Assembly: GCA_001692895.1 (NCBI GenBank)
Contig: KV748182.1
Location: 1,430,341 to 1,494,340 of the forward strand
Source: Cenococcum geophilum 1.58
Taxonomy: Eukaryota; Ascomycota; Dothideomycetes; Gloniales; Gloniaceae
DNA length: 64,000 bases
Reading direction: 5' to 3'
Shown: positions 35,609-47,500 of the stretch, one piece after another
How the letters are laid out: each line of letters opens with the position of its first letter
Numbering within the stretch: position 1 is the first letter of the stretch
Made by a program: the position numbers and the translations under genes
The notes under the pieces: generated by a model
The model's database searches: none
Seen by the model: the letters and a program-made list of their open reading frames with translations, nothing else
What the model was told of the DNA's origin: nothing

Positions 35609-38600
35609 GCCAAAGGTCCAAATAATTTAATTTTAGTTAAGACTTATAACTTATTGCGTGTCGTGTTTTCGCGTTAGGTGGCGGTATAGGGTTTTACTAA
35701 TTCTATCGTTAAATGGACTAATTAGGATTTTCTATCCCTAGGATAGAAAATCGCTATTAGCTTAGTTAAGGCGGTAAGCAGAACTAATATCTTTATAGTA
35801 GGTCTTGGCAAGGCAGGTCTAACCAATTAGACAACTTTAACCGGCGGTTAAAGTTCCTTAATATCTTACGTGTTACGTGATCGTGTTACGAATATTATAA
35901 CGAATTTTAAGTCTTTTTTAATTTCGAGCTTCCTACTATCGTGTTTTGTGTATTTATGTCGGGTGGCAATTATTTACTTTTATGTTATATCTATCTAGCC
36001 AGAGTAGGCCGCGAAGGATAGTCCTTATGGAATTCTTTTACTAGGGAAGGCGTATTGGTCTTAATCTAGTTATAGGTTTCCCATATTTGTATTTCGTATC
36101 CTTCCTATTTAATAAGAAGTTTAAATTATTTAGATTGTATCTTCTATTATATATTATTAATTAAGTTAATAAAGTAAGAACTATTGCCATTATTAATAAT
36201 TATGGGAGATAGTAGTGGTACTTCGCGAGTTATAGGTTTACCCTTTAAGGGTTATAGCAAGTTTACGTAAAACGTTAGATGTATTTTTATCTTAGTTAGT
36301 AGTTTAAGTTTATAAGCGTATAGGCTTAGTTTCTTTTTAACTTAGTACGGACCCGTAAACTTCCAGTCTAGTTTCTTTAAAGGTTGTTAAGTCTTTAGGT
36401 TTCGTGTATTTAGGTAAACTATATTACCTTCCTTAAAGTCCTACGCGGGAGCTCGTCCTTTATTTGTATACTATTCCTATACCATTTAAGCGTACGCTAA
36501 TTTACTTCGTAATAGTTCCGTTAACTGCTTTATTCAATCGGCAAAGTTATATACGTTAATTAGTTAAATCCTCTTAATTATGGGTCCTATTATATTAATT
36601 TCGGGTTATAGTTTAAATCTAAGTTAAGGGTCTTATCTATAGGTTGCGTAGAACGGCGTCATACCTATTAATTTGTTTCTCGTATTATTCGCAATAAACT
36701 TAGCTAATAGTAGCCATTTCTCCCAGTCGTCTTGTAGGTAGGAGCAGTATATTTATAGGTATTATTCTATAATCGCATTTGTAATTTTAGTTTAACTATC
36801 TGTCTCCGGATAAAATGCAGTTAAGAGTCGTGTTTATATACTTAATTATTTATATAGGGCTTACTAGAAGTCTAAAACGAACTGGCTTCTATAGTTGGAT
36901 ATTATTAAATTAGGAAGTCTATATAGCTTAAAGACGTGCTTAATAAAACATTCGGCTACTAATATTGTATTAATTAAGTCTATAGGAATTATATATCGCA
37001 TTTTTATAAGACGGTTAATAACTATTATAACATTCGTAAACCTATTACTGTTAGGTAGGTTAACTACAAAGTCAATTAAGATATCTCGCCATCTTTATAT
37101 TGGAATTAGCAACGGTTAAAGTACTCCTTACTTCTTTATATAAGAGGTCTTCCCACGCACGCACATTCTACATACTCGGACGTATTTTTATATATAGTTG
37201 TACATTATAGGCCAGTAGTATGCTTGTTGGATAATCTTATAGGTCTTTATATAACTAGGATGCCCTACTATAGGGGAATTGTGTACGAATTCGAGTATCT
37301 TAAATCGTAAGGGTTCGGAATTTGGGACTACCATCTTCTGTTAATAGTATAACCGATTATTGCGGATTTCGCATTTAGCGAGTGTAATATCCTTATATTG
37401 CCGTTTCCCTATTTAAATTGCTTTTATTATATCTACTATCTAGGGGTTATTCTTATATTCGTGTTCTATTAATTTATCAACTTCTATATCCCACTTATCG
37501 ATTTCTAATTTATTCCTATTAAGCTCCGCGTCTAGGAATATAGGGCGTAGTTTCTTAAAGCGTTTAGGGGGCAGTAGAATTTGTAATTAATTTGTAATCC
37601 GTTCGTTAGAGGCGTTTATAGGTAAATCCTATAATTGTTATATTAATAAGTTAGGCTTTTAGTTAAGTTTGCCAGGTTAATATATAATCTTAAAGTCAAA
37701 TTATAAAAGGTATTCAGCCTAATAAATTTAGCGCTGTATTAATTGCTTCGTAGTTATAAAGTACTGCAGGTTTTTATAGTCCATTAATACGCGTATTAGG
37801 AATAATAATCCTTTAAGTTCTGGACGCTATTATTTAAAGTATCTAATAATTATAAGCAGTTCCTTATTATATATCTCATAGTTTAATTTAGTAGGGGTAA
37901 GTTTCTGGGAGAGAAAGGCTACTAGGCGTAGCTTGCCGTTCTTATTATACTGCAATAACACCCCTCCTAGTATATAATTAGATGAGTCTGTTTTAACGAT
38001 ACATTTAAGGTCTAGATTAAAGTAGGCAAGGATTGGAGCAGTCGTAAAACGATATTTTAGGTTGTTGAAAGCTTATTCGCATTTAATAGTCTATTTAAAT
38101 CTTATGTTCTTCCTTATTAAGTTTATTAATAGCTAAATAATTTTTAAAAAGTAATTAATAAATTAACGGTAGAAATTTGCAAATCCTAGAAATCCTTAGA
38201 TATCTTATATACTACTAGGACTTTCCTAGTTTATAATTATAGCGATTTTCTTAGGATCCATTTTAATTCCATTACGGGATATAATTAAGCCTAAGTACGT
38301 AACTTCGGACGTATAGAACTTGCATTTCTTAATATCGCATTATAAGCCCGCGTCTCGCAGGCGTTTAAGGACTATTTAAATATACTTCTAATATTTAAAA
38401 AGCGAAGATAAATAGATTAAGATATTATTAATATACGCAGTAACAAATACATTAAGAAATTCACGAAATGTATCGTTAATATATTACTAAAATATACCAG
38501 GACCGTTCTTTACGCTAAACGGCATTACTAGGTATTTAAAAAGTCCCCATTATGTACAGAAAGCCGTATACTTCTTATCTCCTTCGCAAATACGGATTTA

Positions 38601-40945
38601 ATTAAAGGTAGCAACTACGTCGAGCTTTGTAAAGTATTATGCTTTCGCTAAGTAGTTAAGCATTTCTTAAAGTAGGGGAATTGGATATTGGTTTTAAACC
38701 GTGATCGCATTTAGGGCTCGATAATTAATATAAAATCTTAAGCCTCCTCTAGGTTTCTTAACGAATAGTATAGGCGAGGCAAATAGTGATTAACTAGGGC
38801 GAATAAATCCTTTCTTTAGGTGCTCTTCGAGGTATTATTACATTATAAGTAGCTCTTCTCACGACATACCGTATAACGGGCCGAACTTTAGCGTTATACT
38901 AGGTTTAAGTTCTATCTTAAAATCGTGCTTATCTTAATACGGGGGTAGTTGGTTTATAAATTATCTCTTAAACGTATTAATTAAATTGTGATGTTCTTTA
39001 GGTATAAGAGGTCGGGGGTTAATATATTACTTCAGTTCCAACGCCTTCTTAATATCTTTTAGTGTTATAGCAAAGATCTTATAGTCTTATTTTCTTACTA
39101 ACGAATAAAAGGGTGCGGCTTGTATTATATGAATTTTAAGAGGTTTTAATATATTATCTTCGCATTCCTTACCGCGATTAGCGGTTATAACTTTATTATA
39201 TTAGTTTAAGGTTTATAGTAAGGGCAATTTATATCGTGTTAAATTTAAATAGTTGTGTATATGTTTATAGGGCAAGTAGTATTTTAAGTAATAACTTCGG
39301 CAGTAGGTTGTACGGAATTTTAGTGTTTCTTTAACCTAGCTAATTAAAGGGTTGTATTGTTTTAGCTATCTATATCTAAGTATTACCTTATAATACTTTA
39401 AGGGTATTATAAATAGGGAAACATATTTAAGGTGTTCGCCTATCCATATCTTTATAAGAGCGTAGTACATTAGTTTACTATATATTAAAGGCTTGCTATT
39501 AAAGCCTTATAGGCCTTAAGGCTTATTAAGTTTCTTTAAATTTAAGTGTTAAGTTTTTGCGTAGTTTATATCGATAAAGCCCATACTAGTAGCTCCGCTG
39601 TCTATAAGGATTCGTACTTCCTTTTATTTTTTAAGTATTTGAATTTCGCTAAGTATATTAAGGGAGTCGTGTCGTGTATTAGCGCTAGAAGAGCCTAGAC
39701 ACTTATACTCTTCTACTTCTTATTCTAAGGCGCGACTTAGCCCTAAGACGATTTGTTTTCTAAGTTAACTAAAGGTAAAATGCTTTATAGCGACTAAGTA
39801 TAATTTATAGAACGAGTATAACTTAAGGACTAAGAGGAGCTACAGTAGACCTTTTTAAAAGGGTGAGTTTAGCAATCCCTTTAAATATATCCCTTTTTTC
39901 CATATCTAAAACATTCTCTATTTGCGGCTTATATTCTTTATTTATTAGTTCCTAAGGGTGCATAGGATTGGGTGGCATTGAGGTCCATAAGGTTATACGT
40001 AGGGCTTTTAGGTCTTAGAGACGGATCGCGCTTTAGGGTATATACTAGTTTTATAGAGTTTTAAGCGTAAGGTATAGTTGGCTTTAGGGAACGAGTTTAT
40101 TTATTATATTAAAGGTTCTTATTAATTCGTTAATATATTATAGCAAATTCGGGTAAGTCCTTTGGCAGTTCTCTGCCTACTAACTATACTCTAATTTTAT
40201 CTAAAATAGCTTAGCAGAAAGCAGTAACTCTAGCGGCTTTATTCTAATCTAGTTTACCAATAAGGCCTAAAAATTCCGAAAAGAAGTTAGTGAAGTCTTG
40301 GTTCCGTTATTATAGGTTTTTAAGTTTAGTAATAGCTGTGTATTCACGGCTGGCGTTATTATACGTTTATTCTAGTAAAGAAATAAAAATTTTGAAATTA
40401 ATAAAAGTGCTATTATAGAAGAATGGGTCTATAGTTTATATAGCGTCTTTATTTAAACGGGATATTCTATAGCTAATCTTGCTGGCTTTAGTAGGGTATT
40501 AGTTATAGTTTATTAAAAGTTTAAAACGGAGCTTAGTTATAAAGGGACGTAGGTTATTTTAATTTCTATTAAATATTAGAGGGTTAGGGAGCTTTTTAAA
40601 TTTCGTGGTAGGTACCGGGTTCGTTATAGGTATAGGTTAAGCTGCCGTTACTAATTTGGGGTTTATATTTAATAGATTAGGTTCGTATATAGTTATTTCG
40701 ATTTTATTTATAGGTGTTACTATTAGGGTCTCTAACGTAAGTACTTTAGCGTCATGGAGTTCTTTATATATTGCTTTAATTAATTACTAATATTAAGCTT
40801 CTAGTATAGTTTATTGCTGGGCTAAGGCATCTATAAAGGACTGTTATATTATAGTTATTTATTCCCTAACTAGGGCTATAATAGTTAATATAGCGGATTT
40901 AAGTTCGTTTACCATTTTAAGGGTATTAGTATTAATGCAACGTAA

Positions 40946-41247
40946 TATAAGGGCGCGGAGAGACTTTAGGAAGATTTAAAGGAACGATATAAATTCTATC
41001 TAAATCTAAGGGTATATAGCTCTTGCTAAGAACAAGACGTTGCGTAAAGAAGAGAAAGGAATAACAAGAGAATCATATAATTAAATAGTTAGGGGCTTGG
41101 TGGTCGATGTGTGCGCACATACGTACGCGGTCTTTAACGGACTTTAGTAATTCGATTGATCTAGCAGATTTTGGTTAAAGCGTCGGAATTTATCTATCAA
41201 GTGTTTCACCGAGACATTCCTACTGTAACTGGGCTAGTCCCATTACA
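40946..41247 (-). repeat. 5' LTR of Gypsy C
   Basis: 302 bp, collinear with 35,292-35,593 and followed by gcttt (41,248-41,252). Confidence 0.95.
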
Positions 41248-41252
41248 GCTTT
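41248..41252. repeat. TSD of Gypsy C, right (gcttt)
   Basis: Matches 35,287-35,291. Confidence 0.9.
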
Positions 41253-43460
41253 AATCGCGTACGCGTATTCGCTATATTACGTGTATTAACTCTTCCGCTT
41301 ATATTATAAGAGGCCTAGGTTAACCTAGGCTCAGCCTCGTCCTAGTAGATATCCCTTAAGGAAGTCTCGTCCTAATAGAGGTGTCCTCCTAGATTAGGAA
41401 GCTCTTGCTAGTTAAAACCTACCTATTCTTTATTAGTAAGGGGAGGTCGATTAAGCTATAGTGTAATATCGTGATCGCCAGAAGCACCCCTTAACTAAGA
41501 GTTACCCCCTAATAGTGAGGCCCTAGAGACCTTATCTACCTTTTAAAATCTTTTGATATTGTCTACGACTGGCCTATAGCTTAGTTCGTCGTCGGTGAGG
41601 GGAGGTTGATTAGGCTGCGGTGCGATATCGTGATTGCCTGCAGCACCCCCTGACTGCAAGGCCTGAGAGACCTTGCCTTCCTCCTGCGGTGACGGAGAAG
41701 CCTTGTCTCCTTCCTGCAGTGACCGAGAGACCTCTTCTGTCTCCTGCGATCTTTTAATAATGTCTAAGGCTGGCTTACTGCATGGTTTGTTGTTAGTGAG
41801 TGAAGATTGATCGGGCCGTGGTGCGATATCGTGATCGCCAGAAGCACCCCCCGACTGCGAGGCCTGAGAGACCTTTAGTATAGTGTCCTTAGTAGGAAGT
41901 TCCTTATAGAGACGCGGTCGTTCGGTAGCTAGAGCTATTGCGAAAGAAACCTCTATAGGGTTGTCTATCAGTATAAACAAATTAAGGCCGTTAATGTATA
42001 GGGTGTAGGCTATTTCTACCTAATCTTTAACGAGGTTAATTGTATTATAGAGACCGTTAAAGAAGGCTCCCTTCCCCCGTAGAATACTGAGCGAGATAAT
42101 ATTTATAAAGAAGTTAGGACAGTAATATACTTTAGTAAATGTAATTATATAGGCCGAGTGGTTAGTTCGGGTAATTGTAAGCTCGACTAATCTAATACCA
42201 ATTGCCTTTATTAGGCCTCCTCCTATCTGGATTTAGAGAGGTTTAATTTCCTTATACTATACAAACCTCCTAATATCGTTGCATATATAAATATTTAAGC
42301 AACTGTTAGCTATTTAGGAGTCCTTAATATTTATTCCTAAAGCTATAGCTACTAGCCTAATAACCTATATAGCAAAGATCAATCTGGTTACCGAATTAGT
42401 AGCTTAAAATAGGCGATTGGATATCCCCCTAGAGGCCTTATTCGTATTTAAGGCTACTTTGTTTTAATTACCTCTACTACTAGAGCGTTTGCTAGGTCTC
42501 CACTAGTCGGGCCTTAGGTAGGTATACTTTATCTAGCAGTAGTCCTCGCCACCTTAATGCCTTTTCTTACACTATCTACACCTATTTAGGGCATCCTTGG
42601 CAGGGCTCTAATCGCCTAATAAGGCACTACAGTCGTTAGGGCGGCTAGCTCCTTAACCTCTGCCGCGACTATTACCGCGTCCTTAACTAGGCTGCTCCTA
42701 ATTAAATAAGGCGAAGCTATTAGCTGGGTCCTTCTGTTGAGCTTCGTTAGTAAGGTTAGCAATTAATTAAAGTAGTAAGATCGTATGGCCGTCGCGAATC
42801 TTATTATATTAGATTTAAGCCTATATAGGGAAGTATTCGTCGACGGCGTTAATAAATTAATAGTTAATGATCTTGTTATCTAGGACAAGCTTTACCTACT
42901 TAACCCCTTAAACCGCTTCTTAATAACGGCTTAAGAAAGTAGTAATTACTTAGTCTAATTAATAGCGGAGCTTAACAAAAGTCTCCTATACGTTAGCTTA
43001 TAGATTAAGCCATAGGCCTTAAACAACTGCTTAAGGTAATTAATGTAGTCCTTTGCCGACTGCTTGTGCTCTAAGGCAGTAATAATCTTATTGTTAATTG
43101 TACCAAGGATAACTAAACAGACTTTGCCGTCTTCCTTGCTATACTATTTAAACTCCTTATCGTACTTATCGGAGAATGCCTTATTAGTTAAGCGAATTAA
43201 ATTATTAGTATCCGTAATAATTTAAGACCTCTTAAGAATCTCGTCTCGCTTCTCCTTATTAGCGTCCTTTGGTACTTAATTAATAAATATCGTAGGTTTT
43301 TCTTCCTAGAGCTTTAGGTAGAGGGGTGGGCCTATATCTTCCCAAATAATATACAGAAGGCCCTTACCACGTAGGTACGTGCTAAGCTGCGTCCAATATT
43401 AGGTCTAATTTAAACCGTCTTTCTTAAGGCGTTAAATACCTGGATAGTCTTTACCCATAG
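41253..43460 (-). mobile_element. Ty1/Copia fossil, gag-protease part
   Basis: Minus-strand frame from an ATG near 43,459. It shows the helical gag pattern of Copia-type (UBN2-like) proteins: 'YWTQL', 'DKY', 'AKDYINYLKQLF'. A zinc knuckle of CX2CX3HX6C type follows (about 42,530-42,590). A protease-like region at about 41,980-42,330 passes into a repetitive acidic linker (41,400-41,960). Gypsy C cuts it at 41,253, and further sequence appears beyond C at 34,854-35,286. Broken by many RIP-type stops, except that 41,543-41,980 stays open for 145 codons. Confidence 0.7.
41410..41900 (-). repeat. Triplicated coding repeat in the Copia linker
   Basis: Three imperfect copies, anchored on 'gtgat(c/t)gcc(a/t)g(a/c)agcacccc' at about 41,471, 41,630 and 41,831. 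On the minus strand each encodes a Ser-Gly-Gly-rich unit with 'DHDIAP' followed by 'Asp-Gln/Pro...Leu-Thr'. The two right-hand copies lie in an open stretch of 145 codons (41,543-41,980) and are little affected by RIP. Confidence 0.75.
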
Positions 43461-43720
43461 CAACGCGTAAATAAATTAATTTAACGCGTAAATAAACGAT
43501 TTTAACGCGTAATTTTGATAATAAGGAATGACTTTGTACGCAGGTGTGGTAACCCTTAATGCGGCCTGTGGTAAGGCGTCAAATATAGAGCAGTAAGATA
43601 TGATTTAGCACGGGTGTAGTAACCCTTTATGCAGCCTATAGTAAGGTATCAATCTTCTGCCATCGCAGCTTAGTAGTAACGAGTGCTTAAGACCTGATAA
43701 ACTAGATCTAAGGATAAAAA
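43461..43720 (-). other. Leader-like sequence of the Copia fossil
   Basis: Upstream of the gag ATG. It contains two copies of 'gtaacccttaatgcggcctgtggtaagg(c/t)(g/a)tcaa' (about 43,549 and 43,617), and a 'gataaact(a/g)gatct(a/g)aggataaaaat' stretch shared with 26,860-26,887. Confidence 0.5.
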
Positions 43721-43721
43721 T

Positions 43722-44078
43722 TAATGTCACGTGTCTATACATTGCTTGGCCGAAAACCCTGCAACTCAGGTATTCAACCAGATGTTCAACACGGTCAACA
43801 ACATCATCGCTTGCAACTGCACTCAATAGGTCGTTCTTTTCACCCACCCACCCCCCTTACGATGTACATTAGATTAGTTACTTGCAGTCCTGTTTAGGTC
43901 TAGCGGCGGGCTACCCCATTAGGGGCACCGGGTAGGATTCAGGCCAGATCTCCGAAGTTTAGGCCTAAAAGGCCTTATAAACGCTAGGATATCGCCTGGA
44001 TCCCGCCCTATAAGCCTGCACCCCCCACAATCGATATATTTAAAATGGACTATAACCTATTCGTGCCGTGCGAGAGAT
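43722..44078. other. Non-RIPped island of unknown origin
   Basis: ~350 bp with balanced base composition, lying between two blocks that are continuous in the other copy of this region (26,860-26,989). An 80-codon minus-strand open frame (43,605-43,847) crosses its edge. I do not recognise the product. It looks like inserted unique or single-copy sequence, or sequence deleted from the other copy. Confidence 0.45.
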
Positions 44079-44250
44079 AGACGAATATAAATCTATTAAA
44101 TCTATCTATAACAAATATAGGCCTTTATATAGGCCTATACCTAGGAGTTATAAGTAGTTGCTTACGGATATCGTCCAAAAAGGAACCAAAGGGAATCTGC
44201 TTATGTAAGCAGGAAACGAACGTGGAGGACTCCTCCAGAACCATCGTTAG
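44079..44250. repeat. Copy of the Copia D insertion site, uninterrupted
   Basis: Matches 26,885-26,989 followed directly by 34,854-34,920. The point of insertion (tccaaaaagga, 44,173-44,183) is intact here, which confirms both the limits and the 5-bp duplication of Copia D. Confidence 0.9.
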
Positions 44251-44354
44251 GATCCATTCCATATAAGCGCATATAGCACCCCTATACGAGACTGTCTCTT
44301 CTATTTAAAAACCTAGCTGCTCTGTGGTTAACTATATATTTAACCACTAATTAG

Positions 44355-44520
44355 TATTAGTTACATAGGGTAACTCACTAATAACGACTACTCGAGTAGG
44401 TTATAGTGATGTTAGTTAATAAAGCTTATTAATTAGAATAAGGAAGGGTAAGGAGCTTAAGACTTCTCGCCACGCTAGTGCCGCGGCGTCACGTGACGAC
44501 CGCTTGCCTCATTCCCGACA
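44355..44520 (-). repeat. ~160-bp terminal repeat, right copy
   Basis: Collinear with 24,543-24,703. Its left half shows more TA-type changes, and its right half (about 44,465-44,520) is nearly identical. It is followed by attat, the bases that precede the left copy. Confidence 0.6.
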
Positions 44521-47500
44521 ATTATATTCTTATTATAGTAATAAATAAAATAGTTCTTTCTATTCTTACCGCTAGAGTAGTAATAGCTATTCGTCCTTTT
44601 TATCGCCTAACCTTAAGAGATATATATACGGGCATTTACGATATTTAAAGCTTTCCCCCCTTCTATTTAGGTTATTCCTTTGCCTTTAGGGAGCTACTAC
44701 CCGTAGCTACCAATTAATAGATCTATAGGAATTACCATATTAGTAATACTACCTACTTTATTTTCCTAGGGGAGTCTCCTTCCTAGAGTAATAGCACCTA
44801 GTCTCTTACCGCTATAAGTTCTTTTATATTACTAAACAGCTCCTAATTACCTTACGTCTTATTAAATTTTAGCTAGTGACCCTACTTAACTATACGGATA
44901 TCCTCTCTCCAAAATAGGCTATATGCTATTAGCTATAAGTTACCTTAAGTTACAGAATTTATAACTTAATCCCTATAGCATAGCTATAAATAACTATAGG
45001 GCTGTGCTAAGAACGGCCTAGCTATATATTATATAAGTTATAGCTACTATAAGCGGCAGATATATTAGATAGTGTTATATTACAGCATTACAATAAAGGT
45101 AAAGCTAGACGCTAAAGTAGGTCCTTAGCAAAACAACTAATTACTTAGCTTAGTTAAAGCTGTACCGCTAAAAGCTAGAAGCCTTTACCCTCCTTAGCAC
45201 CTACTCCACCTAGACTTAGATCTTACTTTTACCTAATAATAAGAGGATTATATTACGATTAGAGAAGCCGCTAGGCTTTTAGTCTAATTTAGTCCCTTAT
45301 TTAGCTAAGGAGGCGCGGGTTATACGGAAATATCCCCTATATAAACCTAAGACTAGTAAGGCAGAATCTAGAGGTAAACGGCCTATCTAGTAGCATAGTC
45401 TGGCTTCTAGTAGAGTTAGTATTATAATCTTACTTTTAGTTAACAAATACTAGAGGAAAATTTATACACTTAATCTCCTAACGGAGACGGACTTTATATA
45501 GCAGCTATATTAGCTAAAAGGGCGCAGTAGGATAAATATAGGCGTAATTACCTAATCTACTCGTGCTATCTACCCCTTTATACCGTCTATAATATATAGC
45601 TATAGGAAAGGATAAAAGTAAGGCTTTTACATATATTTAGGAGGTTAAGTAGTAGCTATAAGCTCCGCAGACTACAACTAAGGAGGCCCCTTAGATCCTA
45701 GAATAAGGGTAGAGGAGGTACTTTACCACTAACCTCCTTAATAAGGAGGCTTAGTGCGATACCCCTATTAGAGGCTAAATATACTAGCTTAGTTAGTTAG
45801 GTCTTAATCCCAGTTTCCTAATAGGCGTTAGTCTTATAATAGAGCTTAAGCCTATATAAACCTTTATATATTATAAATAGTAATTACTAATAAAGTATAG
45901 ATTATACGTTTTAATTCGCTATAGAGCCGATAGAGTTATTCTAGTATAGATACCGCGGATAAAAGCTAGTAGTAAAGAGAGGACTAGCTTACACTTAAAA
46001 GCCTAGTGTAATCCCCTCTTAGAGCTATTAAAAAGGTATAAGATAATAGCAACTCTAATAATAATAGCAGCAGCAATAGTAGCACCTTCTTAACCCCTTC
46101 GTTTTTATTTAGAAATTTCGCTTAATAATAGTAAGTTCTATACTAATCCCTCTAGAAAATAGATAGCTTTACCTTAATATTATATAGTTACAGCTTTTAA
46201 GATAGGCGCGAGTAGTATACCTTAGCTAAAGTATAAAATACCCCTTTCCCCTCTAAGAAATAACCCTAGGGCGTATCAAGCTTAGCTAATTAGAGGTATA
46301 TTATTCTATATAGAGCCTCAGTCTAGAGATTTCGTCTAATAAAGTACTTATAGACCCTAACTATAATTATAAGAATAATTATTATAAAATTTTTAAGGAT
46401 AATAAGGAAGATATCTATGGGGATACATTTAGTTAAGTTGCTAGAGGAAGTAGTTAAGGTAATTATCACTAAAAATTACCCTACTACTTTCTTCCTATTC
46501 TCCTAGTAGTTATAAATATATATATCTAACGGCTAGTAGTAAATCTAATAGTTATTAAAGATAGTATAGCTAACCCTAACCTAGAAGCTAAAGGTAATAG
46601 AGCTAATAATAATATTAGCAATAAAGCTAGTAAAGCTAATAATTAACTAATACCTTATAAATTAGGTATGCTCTTTTTCTCTATATAATAGCTTTACCTA
46701 ATAATTATTAGGTAATAGAAATAACTATAGTAATAATAATAAGGGTAAGAAGCTACCCTCTTTAGAAGAGTTTAAAGATCTCTTTAGTGCATCTATATAT
46801 AACTATATTAAACTTATAGCGGAAGATATTAATAAAATTAATAGTCTAGTTAAGAGAACTAATATTATAACTATTCCCTAGGCTAATCCGCTTACTAGGA
46901 AAAAGAGTAATTATAAAAAAGGGAATATTAGAGGCAAATTACTTTTAATACTAAAGAAGTAGAAGCTCGAACAGCTAGAGAGGAGTAGTATTATTAATTC
47001 TAATTCTAATAATTCTGCTAAAGATAGCAGCGGGCGTAACGAGGGTAGTAAGGGCGGTAGTTTACGACCCCAGAAACAATAAAAGCCGCCCGCCTCTTGC
47101 GAAAACTTAGCCCCCCGGCCTCCTATTGGCCTTAACTCTTAGTACCCCTAAGTTAATTATAACGATTACTAAGCAATATTTACTATACGGCCTACTAACC
47201 CTTCGCTTTAGGGGCCTACCTCTCTCTATAATATTAAACTACTATATAACAAAACTAGCAACTTAAGTAAATATAATTATAGCGGCGACGACGACTAGGG
47301 CGGTGTTTTAGACTTAGAGCCTGCTGGAAAGCATTATACCCTATAGTATTGTACCCTATAGCATTATACCTAGCGTTATACTATTACTTATAGTCTATCT
47401 TATAGAGATCCCGCGCTAAAGATAATAAAGCTAATAAAATAACCGTAGATAATAAATGGGAGATCTATAAAATTCTAGAGGAAAGAATAACTAAGTTAGG

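Larger units (their letters stand above)
35292..41247 (-). mobile_element. Ty3/Gypsy chromovirus C, full-length fossil
   Basis: 5,956-bp minus-strand element with two 302-bp LTRs and a 5-bp target duplication. Reading right to left: gag from an ATG at 40,915; protease with 'LIDSGAT' at about 39,590-39,615; reverse transcriptase at about 38,130-38,900 with the YxDD-equivalent box at about 38,404-38,445; RNase H at about 37,700-38,050; integrase at about 36,880-37,500; and a chromodomain-like segment at about 36,020-36,130. A polypurine tract (35,594-35,608) abuts the 3' LTR. Structurally complete, coding frame broken by many RIP-type stops. It appears less damaged than its fragment at 23,070-24,185. 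Confidence 0.95.

Noticed and set aside
36895-37119. 74-codon plus-strand frame
   Set aside because: Antisense to the integrase region of Gypsy C.
43605-43847. 80-codon frame as a host gene
   Set aside because: It crosses the edge of the non-RIPped island into Copia-like leader sequence, so it is unlikely to be one gene; the island itself is reported.
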